IMG/VR virus record: IMGVR_UViG_3300013126_000257 | Coordinates: 1-23,232 of that record | DNA from: a virus | Direction: 5' to 3' (one strand) | DNA length: 23,232 nucleotides | Part shown: one piece after another, positions 7,550-14,778 of the stretch | Layout of the letters: every line of letters starts with the position of its first letter | Numbering within the stretch: position 1 is the stretch's first letter | Translations under genes and position numbers: made by a program | The notes under the pieces: model-generated | What the model saw: the letters and a program-made list of their open reading frames with translations, nothing else | Database searches by the model: none | Told to the model about the DNA's origin: nothing

Positions 7550-8706
7550 GGGGAGGCCTCGCCGACGGAGATGCGGACGGCCGTGATCGCGTCACTCGGC
7601 GAAAACCCGAGCAAAAACGTCTCTGTGGCCCGAGCGGCGGGCCTCTCCGGCACCCCGTTGCCGAACTGCACGAAATGGGGGGCAAACGACCGCCAGGTTA
7701 CGTCCTGGGGGGAGGCTGCGTGCTGAACAGTGAGATCAAGGTTGACGGCCGATGACCCCCGCCATGGTTTGACCCAAAGATCGAGACATGGGGTGCTGGC
7801 GTTGACCGGATAGGGCAGATACCAGGACAAGCCCAGCGCAGGATCAATGATCATCGCTACACGATCGCGGCCGAACCAGACATTGGCCGAAAACCCCGCA
7901 GACGCTTCGATTTTTGAGACCGAAGTGAAGTACTGCCGGGTCCCGATGGCCGCAGCCGCCCCCGGCCCGGCAATCACCTCTTCGACCGCCTCACCGGCGA
8001 TCCCAATGCCGACGATCCGGAAATCAACCCCGTTCACCGGGCCGTCGCAGCCCAGCGATATTTGATGCGCGCGGTACGGGCCATAAACCACCCCGGGCGG
8101 GCCGACATCCGGTCCATCCATCACCACGGCGCCAGGCCCAGACTGAGGCCGGGGAGGGCTGATTGCCCTCCAGTTTATGCCGGCCACCGCGGTCACGGCC
8201 GTGAGGTCAACCTTGCGCCCCCCCCAAACGCCCCCCTCAACCTCGGTCGCCCATCCGTCATCGCCGAACCCGATGAGCATTCCCGGCGTGCCGGGAGCCA
8301 GATGTGAGAGCGCGATCGTGCCCGCGCCCAGCCCGTGCGCATGATCGCCCCGCGCCGCAAAAGAACTGGTTCCGGCCCGCCCGGTCCCGGAAACCTCCGC
8401 GGGAACGGCCGCAGGTCCGAACCCAGCCGACCCGGCCGATCCTGCCACGTTGGGAACATACGCAACGCTCACAACATCCGCCGGATCGGCCGGGCGGGCC
8501 AGCCGGATCGCAGTACCATCAACCTCGTAGTCCTCCCCGCCAGAGGCGACAGAGGTGAGCATCACACCGGCAACGGTCACAATCTCGGTGCCCGGCATGA
8601 TCGGCCGGGACACCGTGAATGACCTCGGGTCCCCCGCGGCCCCAACCGCAACCTCGGTCGCCCGCCGCTCCCGCACCTGGCGCAGAGGCACGCTAGTTCC
8701 TGTCAT
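7546..8706 (-). CDS. Fibre-like virion protein with N-terminal beta module
   Basis: The protein has 386 residues. Residues ~36-88 form a small beta module (GTEIVTVAGVMLTS...DYEVDGTAIRL...DVVSVAYVP) also found in three neighbours. Then comes AGTSSFAARGDHAHG, a motif common in phage fibre proteins, followed by LSHLAPGTPGMLIGFGDDGW. The C-terminal ~200 residues, with several Trp residues (NVWFGRDR, LGLSWYLPYP, LWVKPWRG), look like a globular beta domain that I cannot assign; a carbohydrate-binding tip is plausible but unproven. ATG at 8706 has GGAG six bases upstream. The gene overlaps gpG by 4 nt and is the last member of the cassette. Confidence 0.7.
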   Translation of the reverse strand: MTGTSVPLRQVRERRATEVAVGAAGDPRSFTVSRPIMPGTEIVTVAGVMLTSVASGGEDYEVDGTAIRLARPADPADVVSVAYVPNVAGSAGSAGFGPAAVPAEVSGTGRAGTSSFAARGDHAHGLGAGTIALSHLAPGTPGMLIGFGDDGWATEVEGGVWGGRKVDLTAVTAVAGINWRAISPPRPQSGPGAVVMDGPDVGPPGVVYGPYRAHQISLGCDGPVNGVDFRIVGIGIAGEAVEEVIAGPGAAAAIGTRQYFTSVSKIEASAGFSANVWFGRDRVAMIIDPALGLSWYLPYPVNASTPCLDLWVKPWRGSSAVNLDLTVQHAASPQDVTWRSFAPHFVQFGNGVPERPAARATETFLLGFSPSDAITAVRISVGEASP

Positions 8707-8716
8707 GGGTCACTCC

Positions 8717-9103
8717 TCAAGCCAAGATAATTGGGGGCCGTTCGGGCCCCATACAGTCCGCACCCACCAGCAGGACCAACACATCAGCGGTAGGAGGATC
8801 ATCGAGATCAACCCCGCCACTTGCGATAATCCCCCACATCCACCCGGCCACCGCCGGAACCGAGACCTGAAGCCGGTGCAATCCGGCCTGCTCATCGTCG
8901 GTCAGCCGGGCCATGAACTCCAGCGGGGTCAGTAGCCGCCGGCGCAAGGGGCTATCGGCCCCCAAAAACGCCAGCACCTCGGGATCACCGGCCGGGAGCG
9001 GCACCGGGTCGGTCGGCGGGTCCCAGTCGGGCCTGGGCGTGGGAAACACCTGGACGATCCGGCCCTCGATCCGCTGAACGTAAATATCTGAGATACCGGA
9101 CAT
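8717..9103 (-). CDS. Small fibre-associated protein of unknown function
   Basis: The protein has 128 residues from ATG at 9103; a GTG one codon earlier (9106) is also possible. ATG overlaps the upstream stop by 1 nt (TGATG), with a GGGGG stretch four bases before it. The visible block LLTPLEFMARLTDDEQAGLH followed by GGVDLDDPPTADVLVLLVG resembles small proteins encoded beside tail fibre genes in many phages ('LTP.EF..RFT..E' and 'iDLdDP.T'). Their function is not established; a chaperone or fibre-assembly role is a guess from location. Confidence 0.6.
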   Translation of the reverse strand: MSGISDIYVQRIEGRIVQVFPTPRPDWDPPTDPVPLPAGDPEVLAFLGADSPLRRRLLTPLEFMARLTDDEQAGLHRLQVSVPAVAGWMWGIIASGGVDLDDPPTADVLVLLVGADCMGPERPPIILA

Positions 9104-9720
9104 CACGCCCCCGCATGGCGATAGGTGGCCTCAATCCGCTTCTCGGCCGACACGGATTTCACGAAGCAGAGAACGTTCCCGCTCAGCGTATAGTCCGCCG
9201 ATGTCTGATGAGCGTGGTTAACCCACACCGCGACGGTCCCGGCCATGGGAGTCCAGGAAAGCGCGAAGTGCCTGCGGTCGCCAAGGTCCTGGGGCACCTC
9301 AGACAGCGGCACTCCCCTGGTCTGCTCAAACCGGACCCGGGTGCGCGTCGCCGCCCCACCCGGTGGCACCGGCTGATCACGGACGGTCAGGAAAAACCAG
9401 CGAACAGCCACCACCCCCGGCAGCGGCAGCGTCCCACCGATGGCGGCAACACCGAAGACGTAGGTGATGCTCCGGAACCCATACCCCGGCGTGCCGTGCA
9501 GACGGCCGTCGCCGGCCAAGAGCACGCCTGCCGGAAGGCCGTTAGAAACGCCACCGTCGCACTCCGGCGCGCCCCCCGCGATCAGCTCGTAGCGGACCGC
9601 CCCGACCGCGCTGAGGGTCGCGTCGTAGGCCTGCCCCTCGATCGCGTCCGGCAGGACGCCAGCGGTCTGCCACCGCGGCAGCACCGGGCCAGGCGGTGGA
9701 GGGGAACAGCTCATGGGCAT
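9103..9720 (-). CDS. Ig-like / beta-module virion protein
   Basis: The protein has 205 residues. After a Pro-rich start, residues ~28-95 look like a putative Ig-like domain: AIEGQAYDATLSAVGAVRYE, GLPAGVLLAGDGRLHGTPG, then ITYVFGVAA. This is the 'LP.GL.L...G.l.GTP...g.y.F.v.a' pattern of bacterial Ig folds. Residues ~159-205 carry the cassette's shared C-terminal module (AVWVNHAHQTSADYTLSG ... RIEATYRHAGA). Such proteins often decorate capsids or tails and bind surfaces weakly. ATG at 9720 has AGAGGG close upstream. No enzyme motif is visible. Confidence 0.65.
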   Translation of the reverse strand: MPMSCSPPPPGPVLPRWQTAGVLPDAIEGQAYDATLSAVGAVRYELIAGGAPECDGGVSNGLPAGVLLAGDGRLHGTPGYGFRSITYVFGVAAIGGTLPLPGVVAVRWFFLTVRDQPVPPGGAATRTRVRFEQTRGVPLSEVPQDLGDRRHFALSWTPMAGTVAVWVNHAHQTSADYTLSGNVLCFVKSVSAEKRIEATYRHAGA

Positions 9721-9745
9721 GGGACCCTCTCAAGAGACGAGAGAC

Positions 9746-9774
9746 CCTCACCCCCAGCCGCGCCGGGGGTGAGG
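9746..9774 (+). terminator. Stable hairpin with T-rich tail reading on the plus strand
   Basis: A perfect 10-bp stem (CCTCACCCCC / GGGGGTGAGG) with a 9-nt loop is followed on the plus strand by ACTTTTGTTG, which looks like an intrinsic terminator for plus-strand transcription. The genes here are all on the minus strand; in that direction the hairpin is preceded by CAACAAAAGT and followed by GTCTCTCG, with no T-tract. It lies in the 69-nt gap between two fibre-like genes. Confidence 0.55.
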
Positions 9775-9789
9775 ACTTTTGTTGTCGGA

Positions 9790-10797
9790 TCAGGCGGTGG
9801 CCAGATAGTCGACCACCACCAAGTCGTTCTCGACATTGGCCGTCCGGAAGGTGATCACGGCCCCGCTCAGCTCATAGTCGAACTGCACCTGATCCGCGGC
9901 GACCTGGCGGCGCTGCCGGATGCCGTTGAGGCAGACGCGCACCGTCTCGGCCAAAGGCGGATAGGCGAGGGCATAGGCGGTATGATCGCCGGCATCCACC
10001 GGCTCCTCCTCGGTCACCTGCCGGACCCGCACCGCCTGGCCATCGGCACCGCCGATCAACGTGAACCCGGCCGACAAGGCACCGAGCCGGATGCCGTCGC
10101 TCCCGACCACGATGCTGTCGTTGGCGGCCCGCACGGTGATCGGAACGCCGTCACCCCCGGCCAAGCCGGCGCCGAGCGCGCTGCCGGCGATGAGGTCGGC
10201 AGTGATCCCTGACGCCCGCACCTGCACGAGATCAGCCAGGACCTCGATCGCGGCGCCGCCCACCACACTGAGCTGGTTGCCGATCTTGACCAAACCATTG
10301 CCGGCGTCAATCTGGCCGGCCGCCGAGGTCTGCACCCAAACTGCGGAGTCCTGCCCGAGCACGAACGGCGGATCGGACACCATGGTCCAGTTGCTGTCGT
10401 GATTGACCTCGCCCTCGGCGATATGCAAGGTCGCCGCGATCAGCCGCTCCGCCGTATCGGCGTCCTCGTCCCGGCTCCACACCCCGGCCCCGACGACGTA
10501 GATGCCATTCTCGGATGCGAGCGTCTGGTCCTTGACCAGCACGCGGTCGCCCGCGATCAGGGTGACGGCGTCAACGGTCTGGATGCCCTCGAGCACCAGG
10601 GTGCCGGTGGAGGCGACCCTCGCCGCCTGCTTGTGGTTGAGCCGGCGCACGAGATCGAGCACCTGGCCGAGGTTGACCGCGTCGGCGGCATTGGTGCCGG
10701 CGCCAAGATTACCAACCCGGTAGCCGGACGCGTCGACGTCACCGGCAACACGGATCTGAGACGTGGTGCCGCCAAGACGCGGCTGGGTGATAGCCAT
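9790..10797 (-). CDS. Phage fibre protein
   Basis: The protein has 335 residues. The N-terminal ~50 residues carry YRVGNLGAGTNAADAVNLGQ, the classic anchor or collar repeat of phage fibres. Residues ~55-155 hold the block TGTLVLEGIQTVDAVTLIAG, then DRVLVKDQTLASENGIYVV and GVWSRDEDADTAERL, widely found in phage tail fibres. A Gly/Ala/Val-rich stretch (about 160-245) looks like a beta-helical stalk. Residues ~283-335 are the shared beta module (CLNGIRQRR, FDYELSGAVITF, DLVVVDYLATA). ATG at 10797 has GAGGTG about six bases upstream. It is the largest clearly fibre-like gene in the cassette, yet lies next to head genes rather than tail-tip genes. Confidence 0.83.
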   Translation of the reverse strand: MAITQPRLGGTTSQIRVAGDVDASGYRVGNLGAGTNAADAVNLGQVLDLVRRLNHKQAARVASTGTLVLEGIQTVDAVTLIAGDRVLVKDQTLASENGIYVVGAGVWSRDEDADTAERLIAATLHIAEGEVNHDSNWTMVSDPPFVLGQDSAVWVQTSAAGQIDAGNGLVKIGNQLSVVGGAAIEVLADLVQVRASGITADLIAGSALGAGLAGGDGVPITVRAANDSIVVGSDGIRLGALSAGFTLIGGADGQAVRVRQVTEEEPVDAGDHTAYALAYPPLAETVRVCLNGIRQRRQVAADQVQFDYELSGAVITFRTANVENDLVVVDYLATA

Positions 10798-10847
10798 GAA
10801 AACACCTCAGTTTGTTGTTGTTGCAGGAACTTAACGTTTCGCCCGGA

Positions 10848-11129
10848 CTAGACCGATCTCCAATAGCGGATCGCCAACTTGTCTCCAGGCGACATCGGCA
10901 CGTCGGCAGCAATCACTAACGACATCCCGGAAATCGTATAATCCTCGTCGAGATCGAGGATCAGACCATTGAGTGACACAATCTCGGTGCCGATCACCGG
11001 CGGCTGATGCAGCGGGTAGAGCCGGCTGGCTGGCGTGACCACAATCCAGCGCTCGAGAGTGGGGCGGAGCACCGCGGGGGCGATCGTCCCCAGGCCCCCC
11101 CCCTCGACGATGACGATCTTGCGGGACAT
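10848..11129 (-). CDS. Small beta-module protein, possible fibre adaptor
   Basis: The protein has 93 residues from ATG at 11129, with AGAGG about six bases upstream. A longer frame exists, but its upstream part reads as Arg/His-rich out-of-frame translation of the neighbour. The C-terminal ~50 residues (GTEIVSLNGLILDLDEDYTI followed by SG..LVIAADVPMSPGDKLAIRYW) are the same module that ends the 335-residue fibre and begins the 386-residue protein. The N-terminal ~40 residues (MSRKIVIVEGGGLGTIAPA) resemble no family I know. A minimal copy of the module this close to the fibre suggests an adaptor or capping subunit; this is inference. Confidence 0.68.
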   Translation of the reverse strand: MSRKIVIVEGGGLGTIAPAVLRPTLERWIVVTPASRLYPLHQPPVIGTEIVSLNGLILDLDEDYTISGMSLVIAADVPMSPGDKLAIRYWRSV

Positions 11130-11137
11130 CCCAGCCT

Positions 11138-11593
11138 CTACAGCTTGATCCGGACGCCGAGCCGGATCGCCAGCGTGGTCGCAGACACCGCCTGACCCAC
11201 CGGCATCAGGTAGCCGGTGGTGGGGGCGGTGGTGGTGATCTGCCCGGCGGTGGCGCCGAGATAGTAATGAGCGCCCGCCACCAACGCGGCGGCACCGGTG
11301 CCCGCGGTCCAATCGCCAACGGTCAGGAACCCCTCACCATGGACATTGACCACGGCGTCAAGCGCGGCCACCGCGGTGGCGAAGCCGGTGACCTCCGACT
11401 TGACCGCGTCGGCAGCGCTCGCCAGCATCACCTCGCCGGCAGCCGTCACCGCGACCGCCTGGCCCGGCTCAAGCGCTTCCTTGGCGACCAGATTGGTCGC
11501 ATCGGCGATCGACACCACACCCGCCAGCGTGTCGCCATCCGGCAACTGGGCGGTCATGCCATCAATGAGGACCAAGGGTTTTCGGTGGGCCAA
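11138..11593 (-). CDS. Decoration-like protein, paralogue of the DUF1320 fusion's C-terminal domain
   Basis: The protein has 151 residues. The N-terminus is PLVLIDGMTAQLPDGDTLAG. The rest alternates beta strands around ALEPGQAVAVTAAGEVMLAS, GFATAVAA and GEGFLTVGDW, ending with GAHYYLGATAGQITTTAPT and VGQAVSATTLAIRLGVRIKL. The closing block is a common ending in phage virion beta domains ('YyLgaTaG.itttaPt...v..vG.A.sattL.i'). It is also clearly related to the C-terminus of the upstream DUF1320 protein (GNYFLSATAAGRITRTPP). The start is TTG at 11593 with a strong AGGAGGT five to six bases upstream; no better ATG is near. It follows the DUF1320 gene by 38 nt. A capsid decoration or fibre-base role is likely but unproven. 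Confidence 0.72.
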   Translation of the reverse strand: MAHRKPLVLIDGMTAQLPDGDTLAGVVSIADATNLVAKEALEPGQAVAVTAAGEVMLASAADAVKSEVTGFATAVAALDAVVNVHGEGFLTVGDWTAGTGAAALVAGAHYYLGATAGQITTTAPTTGYLMPVGQAVSATTLAIRLGVRIKL

Positions 11594-11631
11594 GTGAACC
11601 TCCTACTGTTGGCGAAACAAAGACAAACTCT

Positions 11632-12498
11632 TCACAACGCAATCGGCTTGGCGGGGTCAACCGCCAGCACCGTGGCGCTGGCCGCCGTCCCGATGAACAC
11701 GACGAACTGCCCGCCGTCCTGCGGCGGCGTCCGCGTAATCCGTCCTGCCGCGGTGGCGCTGAGAAAATAGTTGCCGCCGGTCTCGAGCACCGCGGCGCCG
11801 TCCGCAGTTACGGCGGCCCAGTCGTTGCGCTCGACCCGCCCCCGATCGCGCCACCGCACGATCCGCCCTTGGCTGGCGTCACTGATTGCCACCCCGACCA
11901 CGGTCGCCGTGCCTCTGGCGTCGGCCCGGGCGGGAACCGCCCGGCCGGCGCCGTCGAAGGTGATCGGCTGGCCAACCGCGATGACCTCCCCGGCGGTCGA
12001 GGTGTAGTCGGTCGCGGGCGACGCCGGCACCTCTTCGCGCTGCCCCCGCACCGGCGCCCCGCCGCCGCCCGCCCAAACCCCGAGCCGGCCGCCGCCGAAC
12101 TGTGGCTCGCGCGCCGTAACCCTTGTCCCGCCGGCCCCAGGCGCCACCGGGGTGACCCCGGCTGCGCTCAACACCACCCTTCCGGCGGCAACCTTGTCGA
12201 GCCACGCCAGCGCCAGCCGAAAATTCTCAACAACAAACTCGGGCGCCTCATCCATATGCAGCGAGTGGTAGGCGATCATCGCCACCTGCCGCCGCAACGC
12301 CTCCGGCACCGGATTGAGCGGCAACGCGTAACGCCCGGCCAAGTAGGAGTCGGCCAGCGCCGAGGCGTCGGCCAGCGCCAGCGCGGTGATGGACTCATCG
12401 ATCCCCCCGGTCCGCGGCACCGCCCGGTCGGTTAAATCGATGAGCCGCGCCGGCGAGCCGATACGCAGCAGGTCATCAAGCGTCGCGTAGGCCATCAT
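11632..12498 (-). CDS. DUF1320 head-tail connector (Mu gp36-like) fused to a decoration-like domain
   Basis: The protein has 288 residues, about twice the normal length for DUF1320. Residues 1-~135 are DUF1320: MAYATLDDLLRIG, IDESITALALADASALADSY, LAGRYALPL and MIAYHSLH. This domain is the Mu gp36-type connector at the head-tail vertex. After a Gly-rich linker (about 135-160), residues ~165-288 form a beta domain ending GGNYFLSATAAGRITRTPP and IGTAASATVLAVDPAKPIAL, matching the separate 151-residue protein encoded next. ATG at 12498 overlaps the capsid stop by 4 nt. No stop or frameshift is visible at the junction, so the fusion looks genuine. Which surface the extra domain sits on is unknown. 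Confidence 0.87.
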   Translation of the reverse strand: MMAYATLDDLLRIGSPARLIDLTDRAVPRTGGIDESITALALADASALADSYLAGRYALPLNPVPEALRRQVAMIAYHSLHMDEAPEFVVENFRLALAWLDKVAAGRVVLSAAGVTPVAPGAGGTRVTAREPQFGGGRLGVWAGGGGAPVRGQREEVPASPATDYTSTAGEVIAVGQPITFDGAGRAVPARADARGTATVVGVAISDASQGRIVRWRDRGRVERNDWAAVTADGAAVLETGGNYFLSATAAGRITRTPPQDGGQFVVFIGTAASATVLAVDPAKPIAL

Positions 12499-13478
12499 GC
12501 CACCGCATCGGCAAACAGATAGGAGGTGCGCGCGCCGATGATCAGCTCCTTGACGCTCTCGCCCACCCGCACCCGCCGGCCACCCCGCAGGCCGCCGGCG
12601 TGGGGATCATCGATCACGCCGGCCATCCGGGTGCCGTACTGGACTGTCAGCATGTGGGTGAGACCACCCGCGTTGGTGGCGGTGCGATCGATATACTGGA
12701 GTAACAAGGACTTGCCCCAGACCCGGGTCAAGGCCGGGGTCTGCCCCCGCCGCGCGCTGTTGACGTAGGCAGCGCCGACCAGCACCCGGCCGATCTCCAG
12801 CAAGTCCGCCAGTTGCTGGCGGGTAATCACCCCCTCGCCGGTGGTCGAGCCGATTGCCTTGACCAGCTTGGGGTGCCGGCGCAGCTTCGACCACACCGCC
12901 GACCCCATCACCGCCTGATTGGGCCGCCCGCCCAGCGTGGTATCAAGCGCATCGAGCAGCAAGGGCAACGGGTCGGAGTTGGTGTAGTCAGAAAACTGTC
13001 CGGTCCCGGAGAGCACTGTTTTGTTGGTATCCGGGTAGCTCGCGGCATCGAACGCCAGCGCCGCCACCCGACGCTCGCGATCCAGCCGAATGGCGTTTGT
13101 CAGTTGCTCGACCGCGTGATTGACCGGGTCATAGGCGTAGCCGCCCTGGGCACGCGATGCCTGGGCCTGAGTGATGTCATCCATCGGGATCGGCGCATCA
13201 AGGCCGTAGTCGACGCAAGTGCCCGACGCCTCGGACGCTTCATACTCGAGCTCATTCGGCCGGCCCTTGCGGCCAACCGTGGTTTCAGGCACGACGAAGC
13301 CGGTTTCGAGCGGGTAGGTGTAATAGGTGAACGACTTGGTGCCGATTGGCGCACCTTGCACCGGGCAAACCTCGTCGGCGATCAGGGCGACGTCCGGGTT
13401 GGTGTAGGCGATCGCGATCGCGGTCCGGGTCGGATCAACCGGAAACGGCGCGTTGTTGGCGACGGGATTGGGCATCAT
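12495..13478 (-). CDS. Major capsid protein
   Basis: The protein has 327 residues. The start contains TRTAIAIAYTNPDVALIADE followed by VCPVQGAPIGTKSFTYYTY, then FVVPETTVGRKGRPNELEYE and CVDYGLDAPIPMDDI. These blocks are typical of the HK97-fold major capsid family common in Mu-like and related phages of alphaproteobacteria. The later part has AVMGSAVWSKLRRHPKLVKA, a LADLLEIGRVLVGAAYVNSA segment and a C-terminal RTSYLFADAVA. ATG at 13478 overlaps the decoration gene stop by 1 nt; a second ATG follows at once and has the better spacing to CGGAGC. The place after protease/scaffold and DUF2190 protein, and before DUF1320, is the standard head order. Confidence 0.93.
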   Translation of the reverse strand: MMPNPVANNAPFPVDPTRTAIAIAYTNPDVALIADEVCPVQGAPIGTKSFTYYTYPLETGFVVPETTVGRKGRPNELEYEASEASGTCVDYGLDAPIPMDDITQAQASRAQGGYAYDPVNHAVEQLTNAIRLDRERRVAALAFDAASYPDTNKTVLSGTGQFSDYTNSDPLPLLLDALDTTLGGRPNQAVMGSAVWSKLRRHPKLVKAIGSTTGEGVITRQQLADLLEIGRVLVGAAYVNSARRGQTPALTRVWGKSLLLQYIDRTATNAGGLTHMLTVQYGTRMAGVIDDPHAGGLRGGRRVRVGESVKELIIGARTSYLFADAVA

Positions 13479-14194
13479 CAGCTCCGGGTGATCTCGATCG
13501 TCATGTCAATTGTGACGGCCGCGGTGTTGCCGCCGCCGGGCGTCAGCGCCAGCGTGTCCCCGGCATTGACGAGGTTGGCCGCGGTCGGGCTGGCAGAAAA
13601 GGCCATGCCGGCCGCCGACCCCGCCTGGGTCGCCGTGATGACACCGCCGGTGAGGGCCGCGGGGGCGCCGGTGCCCCCGGCGAGCCGCGCCACGGTGATC
13701 GTGGCGTCGGCCCCGGCCAGCGCCCCCTGGAGCACGGCGGTCACCTGAGTAATGGTGCCCCCGGCCGGCAGGTAGGCATAGGCAGGGCCATCCGCGGCCC
13801 GGGCACCCACCCGGGCGGTCACGAACTCGCGCGTGGCCACCATCGGCGCACCGCCGCGCAGGTGCACGTCGACGATATCGCCGGCCACGGCATCCCGGAG
13901 TGCAATCCCGATCACCCGATCACCGTGCGACGCCGCGATCGCGCGGCCATCGGCGTCCGCGGTGACCGGCGCCAGATACGAGAATGTCCCGCCCGCCACC
14001 AGCTCGACGATCCCTTCGAGGTGGACATCCACCCGTTCTCCCGCCACAACACTGCCGAGGGTGTCCGAAACCCCGAGCGGGGCATCGGTGCCGGCCGCAG
14101 CCTGCACCGCCTGGCCGGTCCCATCGAGCGAGACGATCCGCCGTGCGGCGATCGCACCTCCAGCCACGAAGGTCTTGATCAAGTCTTGGTTCAC
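13478..14194 (-). CDS. DUF2190-type capsid decoration protein with C-terminal extension
   Basis: The protein has 238 residues. Residues ~1-120 match capsid cement proteins: FVAGGAIAARRIVSLDGTGQ, APLGVSDTLGSVVAGERVDV, VTADADGRAIAAS and RVIGIALRDAVAGDIVDVHL. These proteins clamp HK97-type shells from outside. Typical DUF2190 proteins are about 110-130 residues, so the remaining ~110 residues (ITQVTAVLQGALAGADATIT, GVITATQAGSAAGMAF, GDTLALTPGGGNTAAVTIDM) are an extra beta-rich domain. The start is GTG at 14194 in a GTGA overlap with the protease stop, with GGAGGGAA seven bases upstream. The extension could project from the shell; I do not recognise its family. Confidence 0.8.
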   Translation of the reverse strand: MNQDLIKTFVAGGAIAARRIVSLDGTGQAVQAAAGTDAPLGVSDTLGSVVAGERVDVHLEGIVELVAGGTFSYLAPVTADADGRAIAASHGDRVIGIALRDAVAGDIVDVHLRGGAPMVATREFVTARVGARAADGPAYAYLPAGGTITQVTAVLQGALAGADATITVARLAGGTGAPAALTGGVITATQAGSAAGMAFSASPTAANLVNAGDTLALTPGGGNTAAVTIDMTIEITRS

Positions 14195-14778
14195 GGCGCG
14201 TTCCCTCCGGCCGCGGGTTTGCCGCGCGATTTTGCATCGCGCACCCTCGTCACAGCCTCACTGGTGGAAATGACCACCCCCCTTTCACGTAAACTGTGCT
14301 GGAGCGTCACCGCCTCCTCGGCAAGGCGGGTCGGATCAACCTCGGCGTCACCCGCCGGCGGCCTCCCGGTCACCACCTCGGTCGCCAGCGCGTGGAGGAC
14401 CGGCCGCTCCTCAAGTTCTCGCTCGAACGCCTCGGGCGCGGCACTGGCCAGCGCGATCAGGGTGGCCCGTTCGCGGGGGAACGCCCGGCCGGCGCCGATC
14501 ATTCCTTCGACGGTGCGCGCGATCTCGCGCGCCCTGACCCCGGCAACCTCCGCCATCAAGGCGGTCACGGTCGCGGAAAGGCCATCCGCGGAGGCGGGGG
14601 CGGCCGGTGACGCCGCGGGCTTTGCGGCCTTAAGCGCAGTCTCGAGCGCATCAATCCGGCCCAAGGCGGCATTCAGCGCCGTTTCCAGCCGGGCAATCCC
14701 GGCGGGATCAACCGTGGCAGTGGCGGTGTCGGCCCCGCCGGTATGCGCCTGCGCGGCCTTAGATTGGTCATCAGCCAT
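14191..14778 (-). CDS. Nested in-frame scaffold protein (Mu gpZ-like)
   Basis: Within the protease gene, ATG at 14778 is preceded by AAGGA with a six-base spacer (tcctt at 14785-14789 on the plus strand). This internal start would give a 195-residue product beginning MADDQSKAAQAHTGG. It is helical and Ala-rich (ARLETALNAALGRIDALETA), and shares its stop with the protease. In Mu, the scaffold gpZ is made from an internal start of gene I, so this arrangement has a direct precedent. The start lies just after the protease domain ends (NLHLEALNAAEGYP). Expression is inferred. Confidence 0.68.
   Translation of the reverse strand: MADDQSKAAQAHTGGADTATATVDPAGIARLETALNAALGRIDALETALKAAKPAASPAAPASADGLSATVTALMAEVAGVRAREIARTVEGMIGAGRAFPRERATLIALASAAPEAFERELEERPVLHALATEVVTGRPPAGDAEVDPTRLAEEAVTLQHSLRERGVVISTSEAVTRVRDAKSRGKPAAGGNAP

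Noticed and set aside
252-9130. Identical C-terminal YRHAGA in the NlpC/P60 protein and the 205-residue Ig-like protein
   Set aside because: Only six residues match, the codons differ and the upstream sequences are unrelated, so chance or simple composition is the better explanation.
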